Part shown: positions 1-8,416 of the stretch, piece by piece
Numbering within the stretch: the stretch's first letter is position 1
Layout: every line of letters begins with the position of its first letter
From: an uncultured Bacteroidales bacterium
Lineage (GTDB): Bacteria; Bacteroidota; Bacteroidia; Bacteroidales; UBA932
Assembly: GCA_900320545.1 (NCBI GenBank)
Contig: ONSU01000021.1
Coordinates: forward strand, 1-40,158
Reading direction: 5' to 3'
DNA: 40,158 bases
Translations under genes and position numbers: made by a program
The notes under the pieces: model-generated
Told to the model about the DNA's origin: nothing
Databases searched by the model: none
What the model saw: only the letters and a program-made list of their open reading frames with translations

Positions 1-107
1 TCGAGGATGATACCTGCAATGAGCATCAGGAATCCGGTGCCTACGCCACCCGCAGACTTTTTGACGCGGGAGCCATAGCTGTTGTGAGTTACTGTTTGAT
101 AAGCCAT
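1..107 (-). CDS. TMEM43-like membrane protein, N-terminal fragment
   Basis: Only the first 35 codons are inside the window; the gene runs off the left edge. The ATG is at 105-107 on the minus strand. The translation starts MAYQTVTHNSYGSRVKKS and continues into a Gly-rich, hydrophobic stretch (VGTGFLMLIAGIIL). The order of a short T/S-rich head, the SYGSR-K motif and an immediate membrane segment is how bacterial TMEM43 (DUF1625) proteins begin; these are multi-pass membrane proteins of poorly known role. A TAnnTTTG promoter element lies about 40 nt upstream. It is divergent from the gene at 207. The family call rests on about 35 residues, so it is moderate; any other small-headed membrane protein is the alternative. 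Confidence 0.55.
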   Translation of the reverse strand, partial: MAYQTVTHNSYGSRVKKSAGGVGTGFLMLIAGIIL

Positions 108-147
108 AATGTATTGAAATTTGGTTTAATGTTTCAGTCTGGCCTTA

Positions 148-155
148 CAAAAATA
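148..155 (-). promoter_or_regulatory. -7 promoter element TATTTTTG for the TMEM43-like gene
   Basis: The minus strand reads TATTTTTG, a full match to the Bacteroidetes -7 consensus TAnnTTTG. No clear TTTG is found at the -33 spacing. A start about 5 nt downstream would give a leader of roughly 36 nt before the ATG at 107. Confidence 0.45.
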
Positions 156-206
156 ATTGTTTTTTCGGAAAATTAAGCAAGAATTAGTATATTTCGACAA
201 AAATTT

Positions 207-659
207 ATGGATATGGAAAGAAAAAATTTGGTTTCTACCGTGCTGATCGCCCTTGCGGCGCTGGCACTTGTCGCCATCGGAGCCATCTATGGCATCCGGA
301 AGATGAAAGCGAAAGCCGAGGCGGAGCAGGCGGCGCTGGATTCTCTCGTCAATAATGTCTCCGTCTCGCCGGAAGCGCTTGCGCTGACGGATCTGGAGGG
401 GACGTACAACTTCAAGATCGAGGCCGATACCCTTTCCAGCGATTTCACCGCGACGGTTAAGCGCGGCCTGGACGATACCTATATTATAACCGTAATGAGC
501 GAATACAATCCGGAGATCCACCCCTTCAAGGTGGAGGGCGACGCGCTCGTTTCCGAGCGGCTGGGTCGCGGTAAGGCCTATTATCAGGAACTGACCGGGA
601 AACTGACCCTCGAATTCCGCCAGGACAATTCCGTATGCACCCTTGTAAAATATGAATAA
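207..659 (+). CDS. hypothetical single-membrane-anchor protein, 150 aa
   Basis: I do not recognise the family. The protein has a short charged N-terminus (MDMERKN), one hydrophobic helix at about residues 8-28 ending in GAIYGIRK, a Lys/Glu/Ala-rich linker (about 30-45), and a C-terminal domain (about 55-150) that looks like a small beta-rich fold with regular alternating hydrophobics. The charge pattern suggests an N-in anchor with the domain on the outer face of the cytoplasmic membrane. An internal ATG at 213 is an equally good start. A near-consensus -7 box (TATATTTC, 188-195) lies just upstream. The last codons overlap the first codons of the next gene by 8 nt, so the two are probably co-transcribed and translationally coupled. 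Confidence 0.75.
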   Translation: MDMERKNLVSTVLIALAALALVAIGAIYGIRKMKAKAEAEQAALDSLVNNVSVSPEALALTDLEGTYNFKIEADTLSSDFTATVKRGLDDTYIITVMSEYNPEIHPFKVEGDALVSERLGRGKAYYQELTGKLTLEFRQDNSVCTLVKYE

Positions 660-1434
660 GATGAAATCCCTGATCAGATTGTCAGCGGCCCTGATGATGA
701 CGGCCGCGGTCGCCGTTTCCTGCTTCGAGGAAGGGGAGACGGTTTCCAAGAAGAAATATGACGCCCTGGACGCCGCCTATAAGGAACTGAAAGACGACCA
801 TCAGAAGGTTCAGGCGGATTATGTCAAGAGCAACGAAGAATTAAGCGCTATCCTCGAAGAACTCGCGGAGGTTTCCAGCAAGACCACTTCGCTCAAGGCG
901 GATGTCGAGAAGGGAAGGGCCCGGATGACGCAGGCCGAGCAGATCAGTTCCCGGATCACGACCCTCAAGGAGCGGATCAGCCAGCTGGAGAAGGAAGTCA
1001 AACTGGACAATGCATCCAACAAGGCCCTCAAGGAGACCATCCGGCAGATGACGGACCTGGTCGACCGGCAGGAGCAGGAACTTGCCGGCCTCAAGGACGA
1101 GATTTCCCACAAGAACAAGACGATTTCCGCACAGAAGGATACCATCGAGCGTCGCGACAAGACCATCGAAAGCCAGAAGTCCGTGATCGAGCAGCAGAAC
1201 GAAGAACTGCAGCGTACGGTCGCCCAGCAGGCGATGATGCTGTTCCAGGCCGGTGTCGACCTGGAGGAACTGGCCGACCAGTCGCCCGAGGTGAAGTGGA
1301 AGAAGAACAAAGAGAAAGTGGCGGATATGCAGAAATCCATCTACAAAAAGGCGATGGAGTATTACCGCGCGGCGGAAGCCCAGGGGTACACTCCCGCCAC
1401 CGCCCGCATCGCCTCCCTCAAGTCCAAGATTTAG
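652..1434 (+). CDS. coiled-coil lipoprotein, 260 aa
   Basis: The N-terminus is a lipoprotein signal: charged MNKMK, a hydrophobic stretch, then the lipobox AVSC with the acylated Cys at residue 24 (21 if the second ATG at 661 is used). The mature protein is almost wholly heptad-rich coiled coil from about 33 to 190 (many E/K/Q/L, repeated KDTIERRDKTIESQK-like units). A short helical tail (about 205-260, with KAMEYYRAAEAQGYTPA) resembles the end of a TPR-like helix pair. Such proteins commonly act as periplasmic spacers or scaffolds, but no specific function can be assigned. Its start overlaps the preceding gene by 8 nt. It is followed by about 100 nt of AT-rich sequence carrying the promoter of the next unit. 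Confidence 0.8.
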   Translation: MNKMKSLIRLSAALMMTAAVAVSCFEEGETVSKKKYDALDAAYKELKDDHQKVQADYVKSNEELSAILEELAEVSSKTTSLKADVEKGRARMTQAEQISSRITTLKERISQLEKEVKLDNASNKALKETIRQMTDLVDRQEQELAGLKDEISHKNKTISAQKDTIERRDKTIESQKSVIEQQNEELQRTVAQQAMMLFQAGVDLEELADQSPEVKWKKNKEKVADMQKSIYKKAMEYYRAAEAQGYTPATARIASLKSKI

Positions 1435-1484
1435 TCCTTCTGCAAATAAAACAACATAAAATTTGCAAAAAGTAGAAAAAAATT

Positions 1485-1515
1485 ATTGTATTTCAATAAA
1501 TATTACTTACCTTTG
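1485..1515 (+). promoter_or_regulatory. Bacteroidetes-type promoter ATTG-N19-TACCTTTG
   Basis: The -33 element ATTG (1485-1488, one mismatch to TTTG) is separated by exactly 19 nt from a perfect -7 element TACCTTTG (1508-1515). It sits in an AT-rich gap, about 25 nt before the ATG of the NfeD-like gene, and probably drives the NfeD-flotillin-HTH unit. Confidence 0.7.
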
Positions 1516-1540
1516 CAGTGAACAATAAAATTTATGCGCT

Positions 1541-2143
1541 ATGATAACTTGGTGGGCAACACTTAGTGTGATGATGAAAATCCTCTGGGGCATCACCCTG
1601 GCGGCTTCTCTCATCTTCATCATCCAAACCGTAATGACCTTCATCGGAGCGGATGTGGATTCCTCCCTGGATATGGACGCTTCCGGCGTCGACGATCCTT
1701 CCGCGATGGACGCCGGTCATTCCGGCATGAATCTCTACACCTTCCGCAACCTCGTCAATTTCATCCTCGGTTTCGGCTGGACGGCCATCCTCCTCAAGGA
1801 TGCGATCGCTTCCACCTTCCTCCTGATTGTCGTGGCCGCGCTGGTGGGCGTCGCGCTGGTCGTGCTTGTGATGTTCCTCTTCAAATGGCTCAACTCGATG
1901 CAGCAGACCGGTACCATCGACGTGTTCTCCCAGGCCGCCGGATGCCAGGGAAAGGTCTATCTGGCCATTCCCGCCGAAAGGAAAGGAACCGGCAAGGTCC
2001 AGATCACCATCAACAATTCCATCCGCGAATACGACGCCGTCACCGACGGAGATGCGCTCCCGACCGGTGTGGACGTCAAGGTCGTGGAAGCCGTCAACGA
2101 GAGCACGATGCTCGTCGAACCGCTGAATTCGTTAATCATCTAA
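1541..2143 (+). CDS. NfeD-like membrane protein with OB-fold tail
   Basis: This 200-residue protein has one membrane helix near the N-terminus (about 12-36). An acidic extracytoplasmic loop follows (VDSSLDMDASGVDD). Then come two closely spaced hydrophobic segments (about 68-85 and 90-115) and a soluble C-terminal domain (about 125-200) of short beta strands containing GCQGKVYLAIPAERKGTGKV. That is the layout of the short NfeD proteins (YuaF type), whose C-terminal OB fold is thought to work with flotillins. The flotillin gene follows after 12 nt, which strongly supports the pairing. Its role is likely in organising membrane microdomains or membrane-stress responses; the exact activity is unknown. 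It has no ClpP-like protease domain, so it is the short form. Confidence 0.85.
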   Translation: MITWWATLSVMMKILWGITLAASLIFIIQTVMTFIGADVDSSLDMDASGVDDPSAMDAGHSGMNLYTFRNLVNFILGFGWTAILLKDAIASTFLLIVVAALVGVALVVLVMFLFKWLNSMQQTGTIDVFSQAAGCQGKVYLAIPAERKGTGKVQITINNSIREYDAVTDGDALPTGVDVKVVEAVNESTMLVEPLNSLII

Positions 2144-2155
2144 TCTTATAGCCAT

Positions 2156-3544
2156 ATGCCAATCTATGTAATCCTCATTGTCGTCTTCGTGCTCTTTGTC
2201 ACGCTGGCGGCTATCCTCAGGCGCTACAAACGCTGCCCTTCCGACAAGATCCTTGTCATCTACGGTAAAACCGGTCGGAATGCTTCGGCCAAATGCGTGC
2301 ACGGCGGCGCCGCCTTCATCTGGCCTGTGTTCCAGAGCTATTCCTTCCTCGACCTGAAACCCATTTCGATCGAGTGCAACCTCACCAACGCTCTTTCCAA
2401 GCAGAATATCCGCGTCGACGTCCCCTGCCGCTTCACGGTAGGTATCTCGACGGAGCCGGAGGTGATGACCAATGCGGCCGAGCGCCTTCTCGGTCTCACG
2501 CCCGACAATATCCAGAACGTCGCCACCGATATCCTCTTCGGTCAGCTCCGTCTCGTCATCGCGACGATGGACATCGAGGAGATCAACGCCGACCGCGACA
2601 AGTTCCTCGCCAGCGTCTCCGCCAACGTCGAGGCCGAACTCCGCAAGATCGGTCTGAAACTGATCAACGTCAACGTTACCGATATCCGCGACGAGTCCGG
2701 CTATATCGAGGCCCTCGGTAAAGAGGCCGCCGCGAAGGCCATCAACGATGCGAAGAAGAGCGTCGCCGAGCAGAACCGTTATGGTGAAATCGGTAAGGCC
2801 GAGGCCGACAGAGACAAGGACATCCGGATCGCCGAGACCGCCCGCGACACCCGTATCAAGACCGCCGACGCCAATGCCAAGGCCGTCGAGGGTGAGAACA
2901 GCGCCAAGATCGCGATCGCGAATTCCGACGCCACCCGCCGCGAGAAAGAGGCCGAAGCCGCCCGCATCGCCGTGGCTGCCGAGAAAGTCCAGGCCGCAAA
3001 GGCCCTGGAGGAGGCCTACAAGTCCGAGCGCGACGCCGAACTTGCCCGTGCCGACAGGGAGAAAGCGACCCGTCAGGCCAATATCGTGGTCCCTGCCCAG
3101 ATCGACAAGGAGAAAGCCATCATCGACGCCGAGGCGGAGGCCGAGAAGGTCCGCCGGATGGCCAAGGGTGAGGCCGACGCCATCTTCGCCAAGATGGACG
3201 CCCAGGCCCGCGGTGCTTTCGAGATTCTCTCCAAGCAGGCGCAGGGTTTCAACCAGATGGTCGCGGCCGCCGCAGGCGATCCGCAGAAGGCCGTACTGAT
3301 GCTCATCGCCGACAAGCTGCCCGAACTCGTCAAGACCCAGGTCGAGGCCGTCAAGGGCATCAAGATCGACAAGGTCACCGTCTGGGACGGTGCCGGCGCC
3401 GGCAAGGACGGCAAGACGTCCACCGCGAATTTCATCTCGGGGATGATGCAGTCCGTACCTCCGCTTGACGAACTTTTCAAGATGGCGGGTCTCAACCTTC
3501 CGGAGTATCTTAAAGGCAAGCAGGCGGCGGAAGTCCAGGAGTAG
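2156..3544 (+). CDS. floT: flotillin family protein (FloT/YuaG-like)
   Basis: Flotillins scaffold ordered membrane domains on the cytoplasmic side of the membrane. The 462-residue protein begins with a hydrophobic hairpin or membrane segment (about 1-22) and continues into an SPFH domain (about 30-190, with GRNASAKCVHGGAAFIWPVF and the conserved VNVTDIRDESGYIEALG). It then shows the very long Ala/Glu-rich coiled coil characteristic of flotillins (about 190-350, many EAEAA/REKEAEAARIA units) and the oligomerisation tail (PQKAVLMLIADKLPELVKTQVEAVKGIKIDKVTVWDG). Length and domain order match the family. It follows the NfeD-like gene by 12 nt and precedes a small HTH gene by 9 nt, so the three form one transcript. 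The symbol is assigned by family resemblance only. Confidence 0.93.
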   Translation: MPIYVILIVVFVLFVTLAAILRRYKRCPSDKILVIYGKTGRNASAKCVHGGAAFIWPVFQSYSFLDLKPISIECNLTNALSKQNIRVDVPCRFTVGISTEPEVMTNAAERLLGLTPDNIQNVATDILFGQLRLVIATMDIEEINADRDKFLASVSANVEAELRKIGLKLINVNVTDIRDESGYIEALGKEAAAKAINDAKKSVAEQNRYGEIGKAEADRDKDIRIAETARDTRIKTADANAKAVEGENSAKIAIANSDATRREKEAEAARIAVAAEKVQAAKALEEAYKSERDAELARADREKATRQANIVVPAQIDKEKAIIDAEAEAEKVRRMAKGEADAIFAKMDAQARGAFEILSKQAQGFNQMVAAAAGDPQKAVLMLIADKLPELVKTQVEAVKGIKIDKVTVWDGAGAGKDGKTSTANFISGMMQSVPPLDELFKMAGLNLPEYLKGKQAAEVQE

Positions 3545-3553
3545 GAGGACGGT

Positions 3554-3754
3554 ATGGCGATCATAGTCAATATCGACGTAATGCTGGCCAGGCGGAAGAT
3601 GTCTTCCCTGGAACTGGCCGAGAAAATAGGCATTACTCCGTCCAACCTTTCCATCCTCAAGACGGGCAAGGCCAAGGCCATCCGCATCTCTACGATGGAC
3701 GCCCTCTGCCGCGCCCTTGACTGCCAGCCGGGAGACATCCTGGAGTTCCGTTGA
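3554..3754 (+). CDS. small Xre/Cro-type HTH regulator, 66 aa
   Basis: The protein is essentially one helix-turn-helix domain. The segment MSSLELAEKIGITPSNLSIL (about 16-35) contains the two HTH helices, and the C-terminus ALCRALDCQPGDILEF is the end seen in YozG-like Cro/C1 regulators. Such small regulators usually sit beside the genes they control; often the partner is a DUF2975 membrane protein, which is not present here. The gene follows the flotillin by 9 nt, so autoregulation of the NfeD-flotillin unit is a plausible inference. A strong terminator lies about 30 nt downstream and closes the operon. Confidence 0.88.
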   Translation: MAIIVNIDVMLARRKMSSLELAEKIGITPSNLSILKTGKAKAIRISTMDALCRALDCQPGDILEFR

Positions 3755-3785
3755 GTGTAACGGGCTTACAGTCAATCATCTACGT

Positions 3786-3820
3786 AAAAGGCCTTACTCA
3801 AAACCGAGTAAGGCCTTTTT
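3786..3820 (+). terminator. intrinsic terminator after the flotillin operon
   Basis: A perfect 14-bp stem (3786-3799 with 3806-3819) with a 6-nt loop ends in a T run. On the minus strand it is also preceded by T-rich sequence, so it may act in both directions between the convergent genes that end at 3754 and 3862. Confidence 0.9.
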
Positions 3821-3861
3821 GGTAAAGTGCTGCGGGACAGTGAATTACATTTTACGGGGCA

Positions 3862-5028
3862 CTACCCTTTGGCAATCGGCCGGATCAGCACCTCGACGGT
3901 CTTGGCTGCGGGATCGTCGGCGGACGGGGCGTCGGTGATGAAAAGCGTTTCGGCGTCGTAGCCCTCGAAGGAGACGCTGAGGGCGGCCCGGCCGTCATCG
4001 GCCGCGGTGTTCGTGAGGATCAGGTCGGAGGGCGCCATCCCGTAAATAGAGGCGGCATCGCGGATATCCTTGAGCGGGGTGTCGACACCGAATCCTTCCG
4101 AGGTCTTGTAGCGCGGGCTGAAGACCCTGATCTGCATCAGGATGAAGCGTCCCTCGTCGTCGGAGAGGCCCGGGAACGGGTCGAAACGGACGAGATGCTC
4201 CTCATCGCAGTACAGGTCGAAGTGCCGGACCGGAACGCCGCCGTACCCTTCTTCGGAAGTCATTTCCATCAGGCATCCCGGGAATTCGTAGTCGAACGGA
4301 ACCTGCTGCTGTTCAGTGACGCTGAACCCGCCCAGGCAGTCGACGAACTTCAGGGCCGGGCCGGAGCCCTCGTGATTGAATTTCTCCCCGTCCCAGACAT
4401 ACTTGAGGGCGAAGGGTGTCGAGTCCATTCCGTCCTGCTCGCCGGGCTCGTCCGTGATGTTCGGGTGGATGTAGTAGCCCCAGGGCATCACGACGATGTG
4501 GGTGGACAAGACGTCGTCCCCGTTTTTGATCCAGGGCCAGGAGGCGACGGGGTCATAGAATTCGACGTTGTAGTAGGGGTCGCTCGGCAGGCCGATTTCC
4601 TCTGCCGTGCCTTTCCTTGCATTGAAGCGGTAGCCGACGGTCTTGAGGGATTTCATCGGTCCCTCCGCGACGGATTCGCCGGTATCGCAGAGGATGAACC
4701 AGTCGTCCTTGCCTTCCATCTTGTAGGCGTGCATCTGCACATAGCAGAAGACGGGGTCCTGGAAGATGGGGATCGTCAGTTCGTCCGGGAGTTCCGTATC
4801 GTAATTGAGGGAGAAGTTACGGGTGTCTTCGTTGCTTCCGGAGGTGTATTCGCGATCTTTGACGAGGGCCTGCCGGGCGGAAGGCGAAGAGAGGTCCTGT
4901 GCAATGGACGCGAAAGCGTCTTCCGGGAGGGCCAGGAACGCCTGTTCGATGACGGGACGGTCGGAGCCGCGCTCGCAGGCCGCGAGGACGAGCAGGAGGG
5001 TGGAAAGGGAAAGAAGGATACGTTTCAT
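3862..5028 (-). CDS. hypothetical lipoprotein, 388 aa
   Basis: The start gives a clear type II signal peptide with lipobox VLAAC and Cys18, so the product is a lipid-anchored envelope protein. The mature part has no motif I can name. It is acidic, rich in aromatic residues and predicted beta strands (for example VASWPWIKNGDDVLSTHIVVMPWGYY), with the composition of a secreted beta-sandwich protein. It starts 8 nt after the stop of the amidase/golvesin gene and is the last gene of the ABC-VanZ-amidase operon. A shared role in envelope maintenance is an inference from that position only. It converges on the flotillin operon, with a terminator between them. Confidence 0.82.
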   Translation of the reverse strand: MKRILLSLSTLLLVLAACERGSDRPVIEQAFLALPEDAFASIAQDLSSPSARQALVKDREYTSGSNEDTRNFSLNYDTELPDELTIPIFQDPVFCYVQMHAYKMEGKDDWFILCDTGESVAEGPMKSLKTVGYRFNARKGTAEEIGLPSDPYYNVEFYDPVASWPWIKNGDDVLSTHIVVMPWGYYIHPNITDEPGEQDGMDSTPFALKYVWDGEKFNHEGSGPALKFVDCLGGFSVTEQQQVPFDYEFPGCLMEMTSEEGYGGVPVRHFDLYCDEEHLVRFDPFPGLSDDEGRFILMQIRVFSPRYKTSEGFGVDTPLKDIRDAASIYGMAPSDLILTNTAADDGRAALSVSFEGYDAETLFITDAPSADDPAAKTVEVLIRPIAKG

Positions 5029-5036
5029 AGTTTTAT

Positions 5037-8000
5037 TTACTTTGATGAATCAAACCATTTCAGGATGACGCGGAGGAGGGCGTCCCGGTGGGAACGGCTC
5101 TCGACGGCCTCGATGGGGAAGCCGAGGGTGACGGACTTGCCGGAATCTCCTTCGTGCCAGACGCCGGCGGAAATGTTGGTGTCTCCGTAGCGGAGGAATG
5201 CGCCTGAGGACGTGCCGGCGGGAACGATGCCGTCGGCGTTCTCCACGGAATAACAGTCGGGATTGGGCATCGTTTTCCAGGTCGGAGAAATGTTCAGGGA
5301 AAGCGGTTTCTCGCCGACGGGGACGGCCGTCCCGGTATGGGTGCCGTATGCGGTCATCCACTTCCAGCCGAGCGTCTCGCGGATGAAGGCCTGGGCCTCC
5401 GTGCGGTAGGGTGTATCGGCGGGCAGTTCATACACCGTATCCCAGGCGTCCGTTCCGACCCTCGATCCGGATACCAGGATGTGGCATCCGGCCTGCGACG
5501 CCTCCCTTAGCCGGGCGCGGAGCGCTTCGGTCCATACGCGGAAGCGGACGGGCTTCTCGCCCCGCCCGACCTTGCTGGTGACCTGCTTTCCGCAGATGAG
5601 GTCTATGGCGAAGCAGTCGGAGGGCGTCCGGCCCGCCTCGAAAGCCGCGACGCCGGCCGACACGAACGAGTGCCCCGCCCGGAGGATGGACTGCCCGTGG
5701 ATATAAGGATAGTCGAACGTATTGCCGGCGACCGTCTTGCCGCCCTGGTCGATGTAAGAGGCCCCGAAACCGGGATTGTCGTCATCCACCCAGGGGAGTT
5801 CGCGGCGGATTTCGTACTGGCTGCCGATATAGTTGATCTCCCGGATGTAAGGGACGCCGCTGTCCAGCGCATTGCGGAAGCCGGCATAGGTCTCTCCGTC
5901 AAACCAGCTCGGTGCGGACACCCGGGTGAAATTGTTGACTACCAATACCTTCTTGGCGCCCATCGCCCGCGAGATGCCGACGCTGAGAATCTCGGAAGGG
6001 AAACTCTTGCCTCCGTCGTTGAAGGCGACGATGCGGAAACTGTAGATGTGCCCTTTCTTGATATCCACGCTCGTGGAAAGACGCTTGCCTTCCGCCCTGG
6101 TCTCCACCACGACCCCCTCGTCGAAGGCCCCTCCGTCCACGCGGGTCTGCAGCAGGTAGCCCTTGGGCTTCGCGGTGGGCTCCAGTTTGTCGGTGGCGGC
6201 CTCCCACGAAAGGACGGCCTGTCCGGTCGAATCGACATCGGCCGCGAAGGTCTTCACGGGCAGAGGCTGCACGGCGTAGTGGCAGCCGTAGCGGCTGCTG
6301 AGGTATTTGAGGATGCCTTTGTAGACACCGCGGGACACCGTGAACCGGAAAGAGGGATCGAGGCCGTAGCGCATATCCGCCAGATTCTGATGCGACAGGA
6401 TCTCCAGGATCATCGAGGGAACATTCGGCGAACGGCTCTCGCTGTAATTGCGGTTCCACAGTTGCCGTCGGGTCCACTCCGAGTCGAATTCCGCCCGGAC
6501 CGCCTCGACGACCTGGTCCTGAACCATTCCCGCGAAGATGCGGCCGTTCATCCGGTCCTCGCCCCCGTCGTAGGTCGTCTTTCCGGGATCCCGGCTGGTC
6601 TTTTTGTCCTTATAGGTATAGATGGCAAGCGTGCCGACGGTCGTGTCGTCCTTCGTCACGCCGGCGTCGGAATGGAAGGCCAGGGCGAGGTCGAAGGGAA
6701 CCTTCACTTTCTTGACCCAGGCGCCCCGCCCGGCGTATTCCTTGGTATATTCTTTCTCCCACTCGTCCATCAGATGCATGTCGATGCCGGCGAACTGCAT
6801 CGAATAGAGGGCTCCTTCCGTGTAGCAGGGGAGGCCGGAAGTGGTCAGTTCGCCTCCTTCGACGCCGCGGGCGACCTTGCCCATGCCGCCGCCGAAGCGG
6901 ACTGCGTCCGCCGTGACGACGCTTCCGCGGGGACGGGCCCCTTCCGGAATATCGGCCGTGAGGATGACGCACCCGTCGGTGCCGGCACCGAATTCAAAGG
7001 TGCCCAGATAGATCCAGGTGCCGCCGCCGTATTGCTGGTTGACGGAGAATTCCGTCTCTCCGCCGAGATGGCGGACCGTATAGTGTGCGGCATTAGTGCT
7101 CTCCGAGAGGGTTTTGTAGGATATGTAGACGGCGTAGGAGCCCCTCACGGGGATTTTAGGAGTCCATACGGCCCGGGCGGCGTCATCCCCGGCGACCTGC
7201 CGGGTCTTCCGGACGGTACCCATCTTGAAAGGGTTGTCATAGCCGCTGTAAGTTCGCTGCGCGTCGGCGAATCCGGGCCCCGCATCTTCCCAGGCACCGC
7301 TCTCGCGGTATTTCCCGGCCGTCCGCTCTCCCTCTTCCCGCTTCCCTTCATAGGCGGGGTCGTTGTCGCATATGACTTCCCGTGGCTGAATATCCCGCTC
7401 CCGCGGGGTCAGGACACAGGCGCCGGCATTTTCCAGCATCGGGATCAGGAACGGAAGGACATAACTCTGCGTATAGAGGTCTTCGACGGTCTGCATCATC
7501 GGGGCGCGCTGCCATTCCCACCGGTTCTCTTCGGGTTCGAAATACCGGCCGTGGCTCTGCCATAGAGCGATGTGCCGCCCGGACAGGCCCCGTTTGTACC
7601 AGGTGCCGCCGACCTGCGAAACCAGCGGCTTGCGTTCTCCGCGGCGGTCCTTGACCCTGAATTTGTTTTCGGCGGGGACGCCGTTGTTGCCGGCGGGGGC
7701 GAAGGCCAGGTCCTCGATCTCCATTTCGTCGGAAAGGATCTTGCCGACGGTGTAGGAGGAGTAGGCTCCGGGCAGTCCCTTCTTCATTTCCTCCCGCAGC
7801 CAGGTGACCTTCTCGGGCGTCCAGGGATAGTCCCAGAGGTTGTCGCTGAAGACAAACTGGAGTTCGTTCCCGGTGGCGGTCACTTTCTTGACCTGCAGCG
7901 GGGTGTTGACGGTCGTCTCTTTTCTCAGCGTCTCGCGGAGCCGGACGGAGAAAGAGCGGAAATCGCCCGTGACGTCCTTCTGGGCAAAGACCGGGAGCGT

Positions 8001-8042
8001 CGCGGCGAGCAGCAGCAGAATCAGTGTCAGTCTTTTAAGCAT
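5037..8042 (-). CDS. secreted N-acetylmuramoyl-L-alanine amidase-like protein with golvesin/xanthan-lyase and FN3 modules, 1001 aa
   Basis: The start at 8042 gives a signal peptide (MLKRLTLILLLLAATLPVFAQ); an open frame continues upstream but overlaps the VanZ gene and has no signal. The catalytic part looks like a split Amidase_3 zinc hydrolase. Candidate zinc and catalytic residues are H164 (ALWQSHG), E187 (TVEDLY), H457 (LAFHSDAG) and E548 (MILEILSHQN). Between the first and second halves lies a beta-rich insertion (about 280-390, GSYAVYISYK and GGTWIYLGTFEF) of the golvesin/xanthan-lyase type, probably a binding module. An FN3 domain follows (about 598-692). The last 300 residues (from KKVLVVNNF) form another alpha/beta domain. 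Peptidoglycan cleavage in the periplasm is the likely role; relatives are often labelled xanthan lyase on the insertion alone. It overlaps VanZ by 16 nt. Confidence 0.85.
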   Translation of the reverse strand: MLKRLTLILLLLAATLPVFAQKDVTGDFRSFSVRLRETLRKETTVNTPLQVKKVTATGNELQFVFSDNLWDYPWTPEKVTWLREEMKKGLPGAYSSYTVGKILSDEMEIEDLAFAPAGNNGVPAENKFRVKDRRGERKPLVSQVGGTWYKRGLSGRHIALWQSHGRYFEPEENRWEWQRAPMMQTVEDLYTQSYVLPFLIPMLENAGACVLTPRERDIQPREVICDNDPAYEGKREEGERTAGKYRESGAWEDAGPGFADAQRTYSGYDNPFKMGTVRKTRQVAGDDAARAVWTPKIPVRGSYAVYISYKTLSESTNAAHYTVRHLGGETEFSVNQQYGGGTWIYLGTFEFGAGTDGCVILTADIPEGARPRGSVVTADAVRFGGGMGKVARGVEGGELTTSGLPCYTEGALYSMQFAGIDMHLMDEWEKEYTKEYAGRGAWVKKVKVPFDLALAFHSDAGVTKDDTTVGTLAIYTYKDKKTSRDPGKTTYDGGEDRMNGRIFAGMVQDQVVEAVRAEFDSEWTRRQLWNRNYSESRSPNVPSMILEILSHQNLADMRYGLDPSFRFTVSRGVYKGILKYLSSRYGCHYAVQPLPVKTFAADVDSTGQAVLSWEAATDKLEPTAKPKGYLLQTRVDGGAFDEGVVVETRAEGKRLSTSVDIKKGHIYSFRIVAFNDGGKSFPSEILSVGISRAMGAKKVLVVNNFTRVSAPSWFDGETYAGFRNALDSGVPYIREINYIGSQYEIRRELPWVDDDNPGFGASYIDQGGKTVAGNTFDYPYIHGQSILRAGHSFVSAGVAAFEAGRTPSDCFAIDLICGKQVTSKVGRGEKPVRFRVWTEALRARLREASQAGCHILVSGSRVGTDAWDTVYELPADTPYRTEAQAFIRETLGWKWMTAYGTHTGTAVPVGEKPLSLNISPTWKTMPNPDCYSVENADGIVPAGTSSGAFLRYGDTNISAGVWHEGDSGKSVTLGFPIEAVESRSHRDALLRVILKWFDSSK

Positions 8043-8416
8043 ACGGGCGGAATGAGGATCAGGGTGGAGGCCAGCAGTCCGAGCGAATCTGCCGCGAGGT
8101 CGCGCCAGTCTCCGCTCCGGTAGGGTATGAACCATTGGATGCCTTCGGTGAATACGGCCAGGACGAAGCCCACCAGCAGGATGGCGCCGAGGATCAGCAG
8201 CCTTTTCCGCCGTGCGGGCCGTTTCCCGAAGGAGAACCAGGCCAGAAAGGGGAAGGGTGCGAACATCAGGAAATGGACGACCTTGTCGTTCGGAATCCCG
8301 AAGATCGAAAAGGGCACCGACGGCGTGTCGTCGAACTGCGCGAAGCACAGGACGCACACCGCAGCGAGGTACAGCAGCAGCAGGATCCGGGCGTATGTCC
8401 TCAGACGCGCCGTCAT
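8027..8416 (-). CDS. VanZ family membrane protein, 129 aa
   Basis: Three to four hydrophobic helices fill most of the protein. The conserved pieces of VanZ-like proteins are in order: DKVVHFLMFAPFPFL (about 44-58), then a helix pair, then FTEGIQWFIPYRSGDWRDLAADSLGLL (about 90-115), whose E-Q-P-R-D-D pattern is the family signature. The molecular function is unknown. VanZ itself affects teicoplanin resistance, and stand-alone members are common in Bacteroidetes. Start ATG and the stop of the upstream ABC gene share ATGA, and the 3' end overlaps the amidase gene by 16 nt, so the three are translationally coupled. The link to an exporter and a cell-wall amidase suggests an envelope role. Confidence 0.9.
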   Translation of the reverse strand: MTARLRTYARILLLLYLAAVCVLCFAQFDDTPSVPFSIFGIPNDKVVHFLMFAPFPFLAWFSFGKRPARRKRLLILGAILLVGFVLAVFTEGIQWFIPYRSGDWRDLAADSLGLLASTLILIPPVCLKD

